19,645 nucleotides of DNA. Origin: Treponema sp. (GTDB lineage Bacteria > Spirochaetota > Spirochaetia > Treponematales > Treponemataceae). Every line of letters starts with the position of its first letter. Within the stretch, counting starts at the first letter, position 1. Below are positions 13,076-19,633 of this stretch, piece after piece. The position numbers and the translations under genes are program-made. Where the stretch lies: contig JAEDCY010000044.1 of assembly GCA_016293915.1 (NCBI GenBank), positions 1-19,645 of the forward strand. Direction: 5' to 3'. Under the pieces are notes generated by a model, which made no database searches, had not been told where the DNA came from, and saw only the letters and a list, made by a program, of their open reading frames with translations.

Positions 13076-13894
13076 ATGTTTGGAGCAATTTTAGGAGATA
13101 TAATTGGTCAGCCTTATGAGTTTGACCGTGGACATAAGACAAAGGAATTTCCGCTCTTCTGTAAGAATCCGCGTTTTACAGATGATTCAGTTATGACGAT
13201 TGCAATCTGTGACGGAATCTTAAAGGCAGGGCTCGATGCGAATGAAAACATGATGAAGACAGCGATGATAACCAGCATGCAGCTCTGGGGGCACAAGTAT
13301 CCGCACTCAGGTTATGGCGGAAGATTTTACCGCTGGCTTGCGATGGAAGAGACAAAGCCTTATAACAGCTGGGGCAATGGTTCTGCTATGAGGGTGAGCT
13401 CTGTGGGATGGCTTTTTGATTCGCTTGAGAGGACGCGCGAGGTTGCCCGCTGGTCGGCCGAGGTTACTCATAATCATCCGGAAGGAGTGAAGGGTGCAGA
13501 ATCAGTTGCCAGCGTAATCTGGATGGCCCGTAACGGTTATTTCAAGACTCAGATAAAGGATTATATAATCAAAGAGTTTGGTTATGACTTAAGCCGCACC
13601 TGCGACCAGATTCGTCCGAACTATCATCATGTTGAGAGCTGCCAGGAAACAGTGCCAGAGGCAATTACGGCTTTTCTTGAAGGAACTGATTTTGAAGATG
13701 TAATTCGTACAGCGGTTAGCCTTGGCGGTGACTGCGACACCCTCACTGATATAGCAACAGCAATGGCCGAAGCTTTTTATGGACTGTCTGAAAAGTTCAG
13801 GGCCAGGGCTTATGAATTTACAACAGAAGACATGCATCTGGTAATGAAGTCCTTTGAGGAAAAAGCAATTGAAAGAAAGGAGAGAGAAGCGTAA
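13076..13894 (+). CDS. ADP-ribosylglycohydrolase (DraG/ARH family)
   Basis: This 272-aa hydrolase of the DraG/ARH fold has all the metal-binding motifs. GAILGDIIGQPYEF is at the N-terminus and FTDDSVMT at 34-41 (first Mg site). SWGNGSAMRVSSVGW is at 98-112, EVTHNHPEGVKGAESVA at 129-145, and GGDCDTLTDIATAMAEAFYG at 217-236 (second Mg site). Such enzymes remove ADP-ribose from arginine, serine or DNA bases, or degrade small ADP-ribosyl molecules. AGGAG lies before the ATG. A macro-domain remnant upstream suggests it was once part of an ADP-ribose reversal set. It converges on the transferase fusion with 22 bp between stops. The target is unknown, but the fold and active site look intact. Confidence 0.93.
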   Translation: MFGAILGDIIGQPYEFDRGHKTKEFPLFCKNPRFTDDSVMTIAICDGILKAGLDANENMMKTAMITSMQLWGHKYPHSGYGGRFYRWLAMEETKPYNSWGNGSAMRVSSVGWLFDSLERTREVARWSAEVTHNHPEGVKGAESVASVIWMARNGYFKTQIKDYIIKEFGYDLSRTCDQIRPNYHHVESCQETVPEAITAFLEGTDFEDVIRTAVSLGGDCDTLTDIATAMAEAFYGLSEKFRARAYEFTTEDMHLVMKSFEEKAIERKEREA

Positions 13895-13916
13895 GATAAT
13901 CAAACTGTTACATCAT

Positions 13917-15485
13917 TTACATATCAAATAGATTTTTGATTTCACACTTTAGCGACACTTTGGAATACTTTTCCAGTTTTGCCAGGTACTGCTTTCTGGT
14001 GATTTCTCGGGCGCCGTAGCGGGCCATGTTTTCGGTGTAGGTCTGGCAGTCAATCAGTTTGCCGCCGGCTTTCTGGAAGGCTCGGGCGAAGAGTACGAAG
14101 GCGCTCTTGGAGCTGTTTGGTTCAATCGTGAACATGGACTCGCCGCAGAAGACACTGCCAAGCAAGATGCCGTAAAAACCGCCGACCAGCTTTCCATCCT
14201 TCCAGACTTCGATGCTGTGAGCGTATCCAGCCTTATGAAATTTCTTGTAGGCCTTAATCATCTTGGGGCCAATCCATGTGCCAATCTGGTCGACCCGTTT
14301 TTGATTTGCGCAGTTCTTGATTACATCACCAAATGCTTTATCAATTGTGTAAGTGTAAGGATTGTGCCTGAGGAATCTTTCAATTGATTTTGAAACGTGC
14401 AGCTGGCGGATCGGAATCACAAAACGCTTCTTTGGAGACTGCCACAAAACCGGCTCTCCCTGGTCTTCGTTGAACCATGGAAAGACTCCCTGATTATAAG
14501 CCGAAAAAAGAAGGCGCAGAGGAATGTTATCCGTCACGAGGGAAATCTCGTCATAGCCGTAAATCAGGCCTGGGGCGGGGAATTCAAAGAAATCGTCAGG
14601 GTCAATTTTTACAGAGCGCGATTTTTCATTTTCAATGCGTAGGTAATTTTCCAGAACCTGAGGGCACTGCTCGAGGCCTGTGCTGTTAGTCCAGATGCCG
14701 TTGAGCAGAAGTTGATAAGGTTTATAGTTTGCCTTGTAATTCATCTTACGGCAGTGGGGTAGGTAAAGGCCCAGATAGTAATAGGGAAAATGATTCTGCA
14801 GACAAAAGTTGATTTCAACAAGAACGCTGTAAACGCCAATGCTGCGCTTAAGCACTTCCTCGCTGATATCATAATAAAAATAATTTGAGGAAAGGCCGGT
14901 GATAAATCCATGTGCATCAAAAACATAATCGAGGATGCTCACGCCGATCAGCTGACCCTTTAGCTTATAATCAAGATTGATAACCCCGCTGTAGCCGCCG
15001 TTCATATTTTTAAGATCTTGGGCAGCCTCCTGCAATGTGAGACGGTTGAAGCCCGGATTCCCCTCATTATGATGATTGTAATAATTGCGGTACATAAGGG
15101 CTTTTTCGTCAGTGCAAAAATCAGCTTGGTTGGCAGAAATAATAACTTCCACATCCTGATTTTTATGAAGGACTCGACGCTGGCTCTTGGATGGAGCAAA
15201 AGTTTTTACAGGGATTCGAATGGGAATACACTCATGGCAATTCTGGCAGCGGGTATTATAGGCCATGGAAGAGTAGCGCCGAAATCCCTGATGGAGAAGC
15301 CTTTCATAAACAATGCAGTCCAGCTTTTCAACGGGTAGAGCCGAGGGCCTGCTCGAATCCAGCCAGTTAAAATATGTCAGAATATTTTCAGCCTGTCGGT
15401 CCGGGAAATAACCGCACTCGGTCACGTTCTTTCCGAACATCATATTTTTGAAAATTTTCTCAATGTCGATTTCTGCTTCGGTCAT
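13917..15485 (-). CDS. Fusion of arginyl/leucyl-tRNA-protein transferase (Ate/Bpt) and leucyl/phenylalanyl-tRNA-protein transferase (Aat)
   Basis: This single 522-aa frame contains two aminoacyl-tRNA-protein transferases of the N-degron pathway. Residues about 20-265 are Ate/Bpt-like: CGYFPDR at 24-30, LLHQGFRRYSSMAYNTRCQN at 63-82, cysteines C80, C83 and C86, then PSKSQRRVLHKNQD and FPYYYLGLYLPHCRKMNYKA. Residues about 300-510 are Aat: AYNQGVFPWFN (335-338 FPWF), LWQSPKKRFVI, GTWIGPKMIKAY, AHSIEVW, GGFYGILLGSVFCGESMF (GESMF 448-452), and LIDCQTYTENMARYGA. Bpt adds Leu to N-terminal Asp/Glu and Aat adds Leu/Phe to Arg/Lys, both feeding ClpS-ClpAP. Each half is close to full length with no obvious loss of core motifs. 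Bacteria usually encode these as separate genes. TATAAT ends 7 nt before the ATG. Confidence 0.93.
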   Translation of the reverse strand: MTEAEIDIEKIFKNMMFGKNVTECGYFPDRQAENILTYFNWLDSSRPSALPVEKLDCIVYERLLHQGFRRYSSMAYNTRCQNCHECIPIRIPVKTFAPSKSQRRVLHKNQDVEVIISANQADFCTDEKALMYRNYYNHHNEGNPGFNRLTLQEAAQDLKNMNGGYSGVINLDYKLKGQLIGVSILDYVFDAHGFITGLSSNYFYYDISEEVLKRSIGVYSVLVEINFCLQNHFPYYYLGLYLPHCRKMNYKANYKPYQLLLNGIWTNSTGLEQCPQVLENYLRIENEKSRSVKIDPDDFFEFPAPGLIYGYDEISLVTDNIPLRLLFSAYNQGVFPWFNEDQGEPVLWQSPKKRFVIPIRQLHVSKSIERFLRHNPYTYTIDKAFGDVIKNCANQKRVDQIGTWIGPKMIKAYKKFHKAGYAHSIEVWKDGKLVGGFYGILLGSVFCGESMFTIEPNSSKSAFVLFARAFQKAGGKLIDCQTYTENMARYGAREITRKQYLAKLEKYSKVSLKCEIKNLFDM

Positions 15486-15492
15486 AATGATG

Positions 15493-15498
15493 ATTATA
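15493..15498 (-). promoter_or_regulatory. -10 element of the transferase fusion
   Basis: TATAAT on the minus strand is followed by CATCATT and ATG. The oxidase-family gene at 8286 has TATAAT-CATCTTT-ATG, nearly the same arrangement. No Shine-Dalgarno site is possible if transcription starts 7 nt after the -10. Confidence 0.55.
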
Positions 15499-15592
15499 GT
15501 TTAACTATTTTTTTACCAGATGAAAAGATTTTAATATAAGATTACTCTTACTGCTAAATTGGTTTCCAGCTTAATCAAAAACTTCTTAGCAA

Positions 15593-15637
15593 TTGACAAT
15601 AGTTACCGTTTGGTAGTAATATAGTTACCGAAAGGTA
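15593..15637 (+). promoter_or_regulatory. TetR promoter with two operator palindromes
   Basis: TTGACA (15593-15598) and TAATAT (15617-15622, 18-bp spacer) form the promoter. TACC-GTTT-GGTA (15604-15615) lies between the boxes and TACC-GAAA-GGTA (15626-15637) just after the -10; the palindromes are 22 bp apart. This is the expected layout for TetR autorepression. Confidence 0.75.
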
Positions 15638-15647
15638 GCTTAAGGGT

Positions 15648-16289
15648 ATGGATAGAAAATCTGAAATAATTAAAGCAACTTTAGAGCTTGCATCTGAAAA
15701 TGGACTTGCATCAGTTTCGATGAATCAGATTGCAGAAAAGCTGGGAATTTCAAAACCTGCTTTATATAAGCATTTTGAATCACGTGAAGAAATCATAAAA
15801 ACAATGTATTCGTTTTTACGAGATCAGGCTAAGCAGGGTATTGCGGCCGGCGAAATCAATTTTGATATGCTTTCTGATAAAGTTCCTCTTGAAAAAATCC
15901 TGACACATATGGTGGACTCCTATAGAAGTCTTTGTACAAATCCTCAAATGTTCCAGTTCTATAAAATCATAATGTCTCAGAGAACAATCGATATTGCTGC
16001 AACCGAAATCATGGTAATGGAAACTAAAGCTATGATTGATGCAACAAAGAAGTTGTTTTATGCACTTCAGGTAAAAAAGATTGCTGATTTTCCTGATTCT
16101 GATGCTGCTGCTATTTCGTTTGCCATGTCGGTTCATTCAATAATTGATCTGGAATGTGACCTTAATCAGCTTAAAAATGCTAATAACGATGCCGGAAAAG
16201 GCATTGATAAAAATATGATGAAAAACTTTATCAGTGAGTTTTGCAGGCTCTATGGAGTAAAAGGAGTAAAAACAAATGGAAAGAAGTAA
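15648..16289 (+). CDS. TetR/AcrR family transcriptional regulator
   Basis: This 213-aa regulator begins MDRKSEIIKATLELASENGL, then ASVSMNQIAEKLGISKPALY and KHFESREEIIKTMYSF, the standard TetR N-terminal helix-turn-helix (residues about 20-50). The rest is an all-helical ligand and dimer domain that I cannot assign to a ligand. Two palindromes in its promoter are its likely operators. The last 14 bp overlap the DUF998 gene, so the membrane protein is probably in the same autoregulated operon and may relate to the inducer. No good Shine-Dalgarno site is seen: AAGG ends only 2 nt before the ATG. Confidence 0.92.
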   Translation: MDRKSEIIKATLELASENGLASVSMNQIAEKLGISKPALYKHFESREEIIKTMYSFLRDQAKQGIAAGEINFDMLSDKVPLEKILTHMVDSYRSLCTNPQMFQFYKIIMSQRTIDIAATEIMVMETKAMIDATKKLFYALQVKKIADFPDSDAAAISFAMSVHSIIDLECDLNQLKNANNDAGKGIDKNMMKNFISEFCRLYGVKGVKTNGKK

Positions 16290-16932
16290 AAATAAAAGTA
16301 TCCGATACTGGTTATTAATCTGTGGCATTTTGAATGTAGTTTTTTATCTTCTTCATGACTGCATTGGTGCAAGATTTTATCCGGGTTATAACTGGATGGC
16401 GCAGGCGGTGAGTGACCTGACCGCTACAGATGCACCTTCACGGTTGATAGCATCAGAGTTCACAAAAATACACGGAATCTTTTCTTGTGTAGCATGTACT
16501 TTAATCTGCATTTTTGCAAAAGAATTGTGGAAGGAAGCTTCAGAAAAAATCCTTCGCCTGGGTCTATATCTTTTTGTAACTATGCACTGGATTTCTGCTA
16601 TTGGTTACAGTCTCTTTCCTTTGACAGGAAGTGGGTATGACGGAAGTTTTCAGTCTTTTGTACATGTATATGTGATTACAGTTCTTGTTGTTCTGCTTTC
16701 AATTGTATCTTTAATTCTGATTGCAGTAGGCGGATTTAAGAGTGGAAACAAAGTTCTGGCATGGTGCGCAGTTGTGGCATTCCTTATGATGTTTTTTGGA
16801 GCGGCTGGAAGTGCAGCAGTTCCGAGAGCATATTTTGGAATCGTTGAAAGATTCAGTACATATAGTGCTGTATGTTTTACAGCAGTGATTGCAGTAATTG
16901 CATTTTTGAAGTTTGGAAAAATAGAGTCATAA
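16276..16932 (+). CDS. DUF998 family integral membrane protein
   Basis: This 218-aa protein has about six hydrophobic helices. The N-terminal helix WLLICGILNVVFYLLHDCIG is followed by the family pattern YPGYNWMAQAVSDLTATDAP (about 35-54), where GYN...Q.VSDL is diagnostic of DUF998. The other helices are KIHGIFSCVACTLICIFAKE, LFVTMHWISAIGYSLFPLTG and VITVLVVLLSIVSLILIAVG. AAGGAG lies 9 nt before the ATG, within the end of the TetR gene. DUF998 proteins have no established biochemical role; location with a TetR gene suggests stress or lipid-related induction, but that is only inference. Confidence 0.88.
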   Translation: MERSKNKSIRYWLLICGILNVVFYLLHDCIGARFYPGYNWMAQAVSDLTATDAPSRLIASEFTKIHGIFSCVACTLICIFAKELWKEASEKILRLGLYLFVTMHWISAIGYSLFPLTGSGYDGSFQSFVHVYVITVLVVLLSIVSLILIAVGGFKSGNKVLAWCAVVAFLMMFFGAAGSAAVPRAYFGIVERFSTYSAVCFTAVIAVIAFLKFGKIES

Positions 16933-16934
16933 AT

Positions 16935-17221
16935 ATGAGAAGGATTTTTGATTTTAAGAGAATTGCTTTTCAAGAAGTAAAACTTAAGCCGGAAATTGAT
17001 ACAGTTATTTTTGAAATAAATCTTCCTGATGGTGAATATCTTGTAATGCTGGTTCATGACATCAACAATAATGGAAAGTTAGACACAAGCTTTATTGGAA
17101 TGCCAAAGGAACCTGTTGGTTTAAATAATTATGATGGCAAAGGAATTCCTGGCAAATTCAAAAACATAAATTTTCTGTAAATGAAAATACTGAAATAATA
17201 ATTCCATTAAAAGAGATTTAA
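16935..17221 (+). pseudogene. DUF2141-like protein remnant, 5'-truncated and frameshifted
   Basis: From the ATG at 16935 the frame reads FEINLPDGEYLVMLVHDINN then NGKLDTSFIGMPKEPVGLNN, the core of DUF2141 (HD.N.NGKLD..F.G.P.EP.G..N). It stops at 17180 with KNINFL. Restoring one A in the A run at about 17159-17164 continues in the family fashion as FKKHKFSVNENTEIIIPLKEI with TAA at 17219-17221. The usual secretion signal and first strand are absent: residues before QEVKLKPEIDTV are a short basic stretch starting straight after the DUF998 gene. Both ends look damaged. A sequencing slip could account for the 3' shift but not for the missing N-terminus. Confidence 0.7.
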
Positions 17222-17225
17222 TTGT

Positions 17226-17410
17226 ATGTTGAAAATAATAGTCAGTGCCTGCCTGGCCGGCGACAATTGCAAATATAATGGTGGAAACAATTTTAATCAG
17301 AAGATGATGGACTTCCTCTGGTAACAAAATCCCGGGCCAAGGACTTTTTGCAGACCTTTGCATTAAGGCTGGTTATAAGGTTTTGGATGTTGAGGATATT
17401 GAGGAATATT
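17226..17410 (+). pseudogene. DUF523 remnant, copy 1 (internal deletion)
   Basis: ATG at 17226 gives MLKIIVSACLAGDNCKYNGG then NNFNQKMMDFLW and TAA. This is the N-terminus of DUF523 proteins, which have a conserved SACL.G.NC.Y.G start. Immediately after, in another frame, PGQGLFADLCIKAGYKVLDV and EDIEEY give the normal DUF523 C-terminus. About 90-100 middle residues are missing. The C-terminal frame runs without a stop into the Nudix gene. A second copy with the same deletion lies at 17844-18023. Confidence 0.75.
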
Positions 17411-17421
17411 TGTGTAACAGT

Positions 17422-17847
17422 ATGAAACAAGTAACAGTAAGCGGAGCAATCATTCTCCGCACAAGAGAGGTTTCGACAGGCTCAACCTCCGTGCTTCAAA
17501 AAGAAATATTTGCAACTCAGCGTGGTTATGGCGACTGGAAAGGATGGTGGGAATTCCCGGGCGGAAAGCTCGAGCCAGGCGAAACTCCCCAGCAGTGTAT
17601 TGAACGTGAGATTCGGGAGGAGCTGGCAACAGAAGTCCGCGCTGAACGCATTCTCGGCGTTGTTGATTATGATTACCCAACCTTCCATCTGACCATACAT
17701 TGCATTTTGTGCACAATCGTATCTGGGGAATTAAAGCTCCTCGAACATGAAGCGGCCCGCTGGCTTTCAAAAGAAACTCTGCGTTCAGTAGACTGGCTTC
17801 CTGCTGATCTGTTGATTCTGGATAAGATTGAAGAGGTTCTGAAATGA
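17422..17847 (+). CDS. Nudix hydrolase, MutT/8-oxo-dGTP diphosphatase type
   Basis: This 141-aa Nudix protein carries the box GGKLEPGETPQQCIEREIRE (47-66) continuing ELATEV, that is GX5EX7REXXEE, with Ala instead of the usual Gly after it. ATQRGYGDWKGWWEFPGGK is typical of MutT-like enzymes that sanitise oxidised nucleotides, and the C-terminal helix is WLPADLLILDKIEEVL. I start at the ATG at 17422, where the MutT-type N-terminus MKQVTVSGAII begins. The frame is open upstream through the DUF523 C-terminus, so a longer fused product from a TTG at 17383 is possible. Residues 14-27 (TREVSTGSTSVLQK) are longer than usual for this loop and come from a palindromic repeat. The stop overlaps the ATG of DUF523 copy 2 (ATGA). 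Confidence 0.88.
   Translation: MKQVTVSGAIILRTREVSTGSTSVLQKEIFATQRGYGDWKGWWEFPGGKLEPGETPQQCIEREIREELATEVRAERILGVVDYDYPTFHLTIHCILCTIVSGELKLLEHEAARWLSKETLRSVDWLPADLLILDKIEEVLK
17467..17489. repeat. Short palindrome inside the Nudix gene
   Basis: GAGGTT (17467-17472) and AACCTC (17484-17489) enclose TCGACAGGCTC. The word TTTCGACAGGCTCAACCTCC resembles REP-like sequences that are scattered in many genomes. It adds about 11 residues to a loop without breaking the frame. Confidence 0.55.
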
Positions 17848-18023
17848 AAATAAAAGTCAGTGCCGCCAGGCCGGCGACAATTGCAAATACAACGGCTGAA
17901 ATATTTTCAATCAGAAGATGATGGACTTCCTCTGGTAAAAAATCTCGGGCCAAGGACTTTTTGCAGACCTTTGCATTAAGGCTGGTTATAAGGTTTTGGA
18001 TGTTGAGGATATTGAGGAATATT
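17844..18023 (+). pseudogene. DUF523 remnant, copy 2 (same internal deletion, further decayed)
   Basis: The sequence matches copy 1 along about 180 bp by eye, and the last 75 bp are nearly identical. The internal deletion junction is in the same place (GACTTCCTCTGGTAA then CGGGCCAAGGAC). This copy also lost several bases near its start and has a stop in the NCKYNG segment. Its ATG overlaps the Nudix stop. The deletion therefore came before the duplication. The remaining gap to 18123 shows an inverted repeat (CGAAATGAATTTCG at 18063-18076, inside TTAACC...GGTTAA) but no gene. Confidence 0.75.
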
Positions 18024-18123
18024 CTTGATTTTTCAAGAAACATAATTATAATGTAAGTTAACCGAAATGAATTTCGCCCAAATCTATTTAGGTTAAAATA
18101 ATTTTGATTAAACGAGTTTAGCC

Positions 18124-19518
18124 ATGCAGGAAACTTTTAGAGGAAGAACAACTGAACTTAGAATACTGGAAAACAAATTCCAGAAAAAAGGCTTTGTCAT
18201 GACTATCCTGTACGGCAGACGCAGAATAGGTAAAACAAGGCTTATAAATAAATTTATTAGCAGCCATGATTGTAAGTGCATTTCTTTTACTGCCGTTGAA
18301 CGAGGTGAAGCTGAATTGCTTTCAATGCTTACAGAATCAGTGCTTAGCGCTGTAGCTCCTGATTTGCTCGGAACAGTTACTTTTAATTCTTTTGAAAAAC
18401 TCTTTGACTTTATTGGGAAACAGGCGGAAAAGAAAAGAATAATATTTTTTATAGATGAGTATCCTTACCTTGCAAAACAGTGCCCTTATATCCAGTCTGT
18501 ACTTCAGAAGCAGATAGATACAAACTGGAAGAAGGGGAAAATGTTTTTTATAATATGCGGTTCGCTTGTAAGCTTTATGAAAGACGAAGTTCTCGCAGAA
18601 TCAGCTCCACTGCATGGAAGAAGCGATCTGGAACTTAAGCTCCGTCCCTTTAATTATCTTGAAACTGCTGATTTTCTAGTTCCGTACTCAAATGAAGAAA
18701 AAGCTATCTGTTATGGCCTTACAAATGGAGTTGCAAAATATATAGAACAGATTGATACAAATCTTTCACTTGAAGAAAATATAATCAATCAGTTTTATTC
18801 AATAGGCGGATATTTCTCTGATGAACAGATAAAAACTGTAATTACAAACGAAAGGCAAAGTCCGGCATTGTATAATTCAATTATTTCTGCGGTGGCGACA
18901 GGACATACAAAAAACAGTGAGATTGCCAGCTGTGTAGGTTCTGATGATATTACATATCCTCTAAAAGTTCTGACAAATGCAGAAATCTTAGAAAAGCGGA
19001 TGTCAAAAAAGCCTTACTATGTCTTAAATGATTCAATGCTTGAATTCTGGTTTCGTTATGTAAACAGAGCAACAAGTCTTATTAATGCAGAAAAAGGAAG
19101 CTTGTATTATCTGTCAGAAGTCCGCGAGCATATCCATGATTTTATGGGAAAAATCTTTGAAAAGATGGCAAAAGAATATCTGATGTTTCATGCAGGAACA
19201 GGCGATTTTCCTCTGCTTACAGAAGTAACAGATTATCAGACATCTGTAATTGATGAGGATAAAAAACAAAAACAGATAGAAATAGATTTGCTGGGCAAGA
19301 ACGCTAAAAACATTCTGCTCGTTGGAGAATGCAAATTCAAGAAATCACAGTTTGATAAAGTTGAGTATGAAAAACTGATGGATAAAATAAAATATCTGCC
19401 TGTCTCAAATCCACTTGTCTGCATTTTTTCTCTCAGCGGTTTTTCAGATTATGTAAAAGAAAATGCGCAGAACTGTAAACTGATTGGAATTGATGATATG
19501 TACGGCAATGCTATATAA
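18124..19518 (+). CDS. ATPase_2/DUF234 protein (AAA ATPase with PD-(D/E)XK-like C-terminus)
   Basis: This 464-aa STAND-like ATPase has an N-terminal GRTTELRILENKF, Walker A GRRRIGKT (31-38), Walker B IIFFIDEYPYL (D111, E112), and a sensor-like MFFIICGSLVSFMKDE. A winged-helix segment follows at about 245-300. The C-terminal DUF234-like region reads VLNDSMLEFWFRYV, then EIDLLGKNAKNILLVGECKF, where D and E-x-K suggest a PD-(D/E)XK nuclease fold. This family, common in anaerobes and archaea, is often near mobile DNA; its task is not established. The ATG at 18124 has no clear Shine-Dalgarno site. A nuclease or defence role is possible but unsupported here. Confidence 0.9.
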   Translation: MQETFRGRTTELRILENKFQKKGFVMTILYGRRRIGKTRLINKFISSHDCKCISFTAVERGEAELLSMLTESVLSAVAPDLLGTVTFNSFEKLFDFIGKQAEKKRIIFFIDEYPYLAKQCPYIQSVLQKQIDTNWKKGKMFFIICGSLVSFMKDEVLAESAPLHGRSDLELKLRPFNYLETADFLVPYSNEEKAICYGLTNGVAKYIEQIDTNLSLEENIINQFYSIGGYFSDEQIKTVITNERQSPALYNSIISAVATGHTKNSEIASCVGSDDITYPLKVLTNAEILEKRMSKKPYYVLNDSMLEFWFRYVNRATSLINAEKGSLYYLSEVREHIHDFMGKIFEKMAKEYLMFHAGTGDFPLLTEVTDYQTSVIDEDKKQKQIEIDLLGKNAKNILLVGECKFKKSQFDKVEYEKLMDKIKYLPVSNPLVCIFSLSGFSDYVKENAQNCKLIGIDDMYGNAI

Positions 19519-19526
19519 ATCTTTTG

Positions 19527-19610
19527 CCCTAGAAAAATGTATTATTTTTGTTGATATTCCCCTAGAAAAGTGGAAAATGCTTCATTGTTTTTGTTAGTGC
19601 CAGTAGAAAA
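19527..19610 (+). repeat. Imperfect direct repeats upstream of the MATE start
   Basis: CCCTAGAAAA (19527 and 19560) and CAGTAGAAAA (19601) recur at 33 and 41 bp spacing, with TTTTTGTT twice between them. They lie 24-107 bp before the MATE ATG across the circular joint. They could be regulator sites or part of a dispersed repeat. Confidence 0.45.
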
Positions 19611-19633
19611 TCGCCACTCCGTGACAGGCTGAA

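Noticed and set aside
15604..15637. Similarity of the TetR operator (TTTGGTAGTAATAT) to the Rep iteron tail
   Set aside because: The operator is palindromic and correctly placed for TetR, and it lacks the GCGTAC start of an iteron. Probably chance in an AT-rich sequence.
17450..18043. Long minus-strand frame opposite the Nudix gene
   Set aside because: It is the reverse of Nudix and DUF523 coding sequence. The plus-strand frames have recognisable motifs and the minus frame has none.
18058..18096. TTAACC...GGTTAA inverted repeat with an inner CGAAAT/ATTTCG palindrome before the ATPase gene
   Set aside because: It might be an operator, but the arms are only 6 bp, the spacer is long and no regulator is linked to it.
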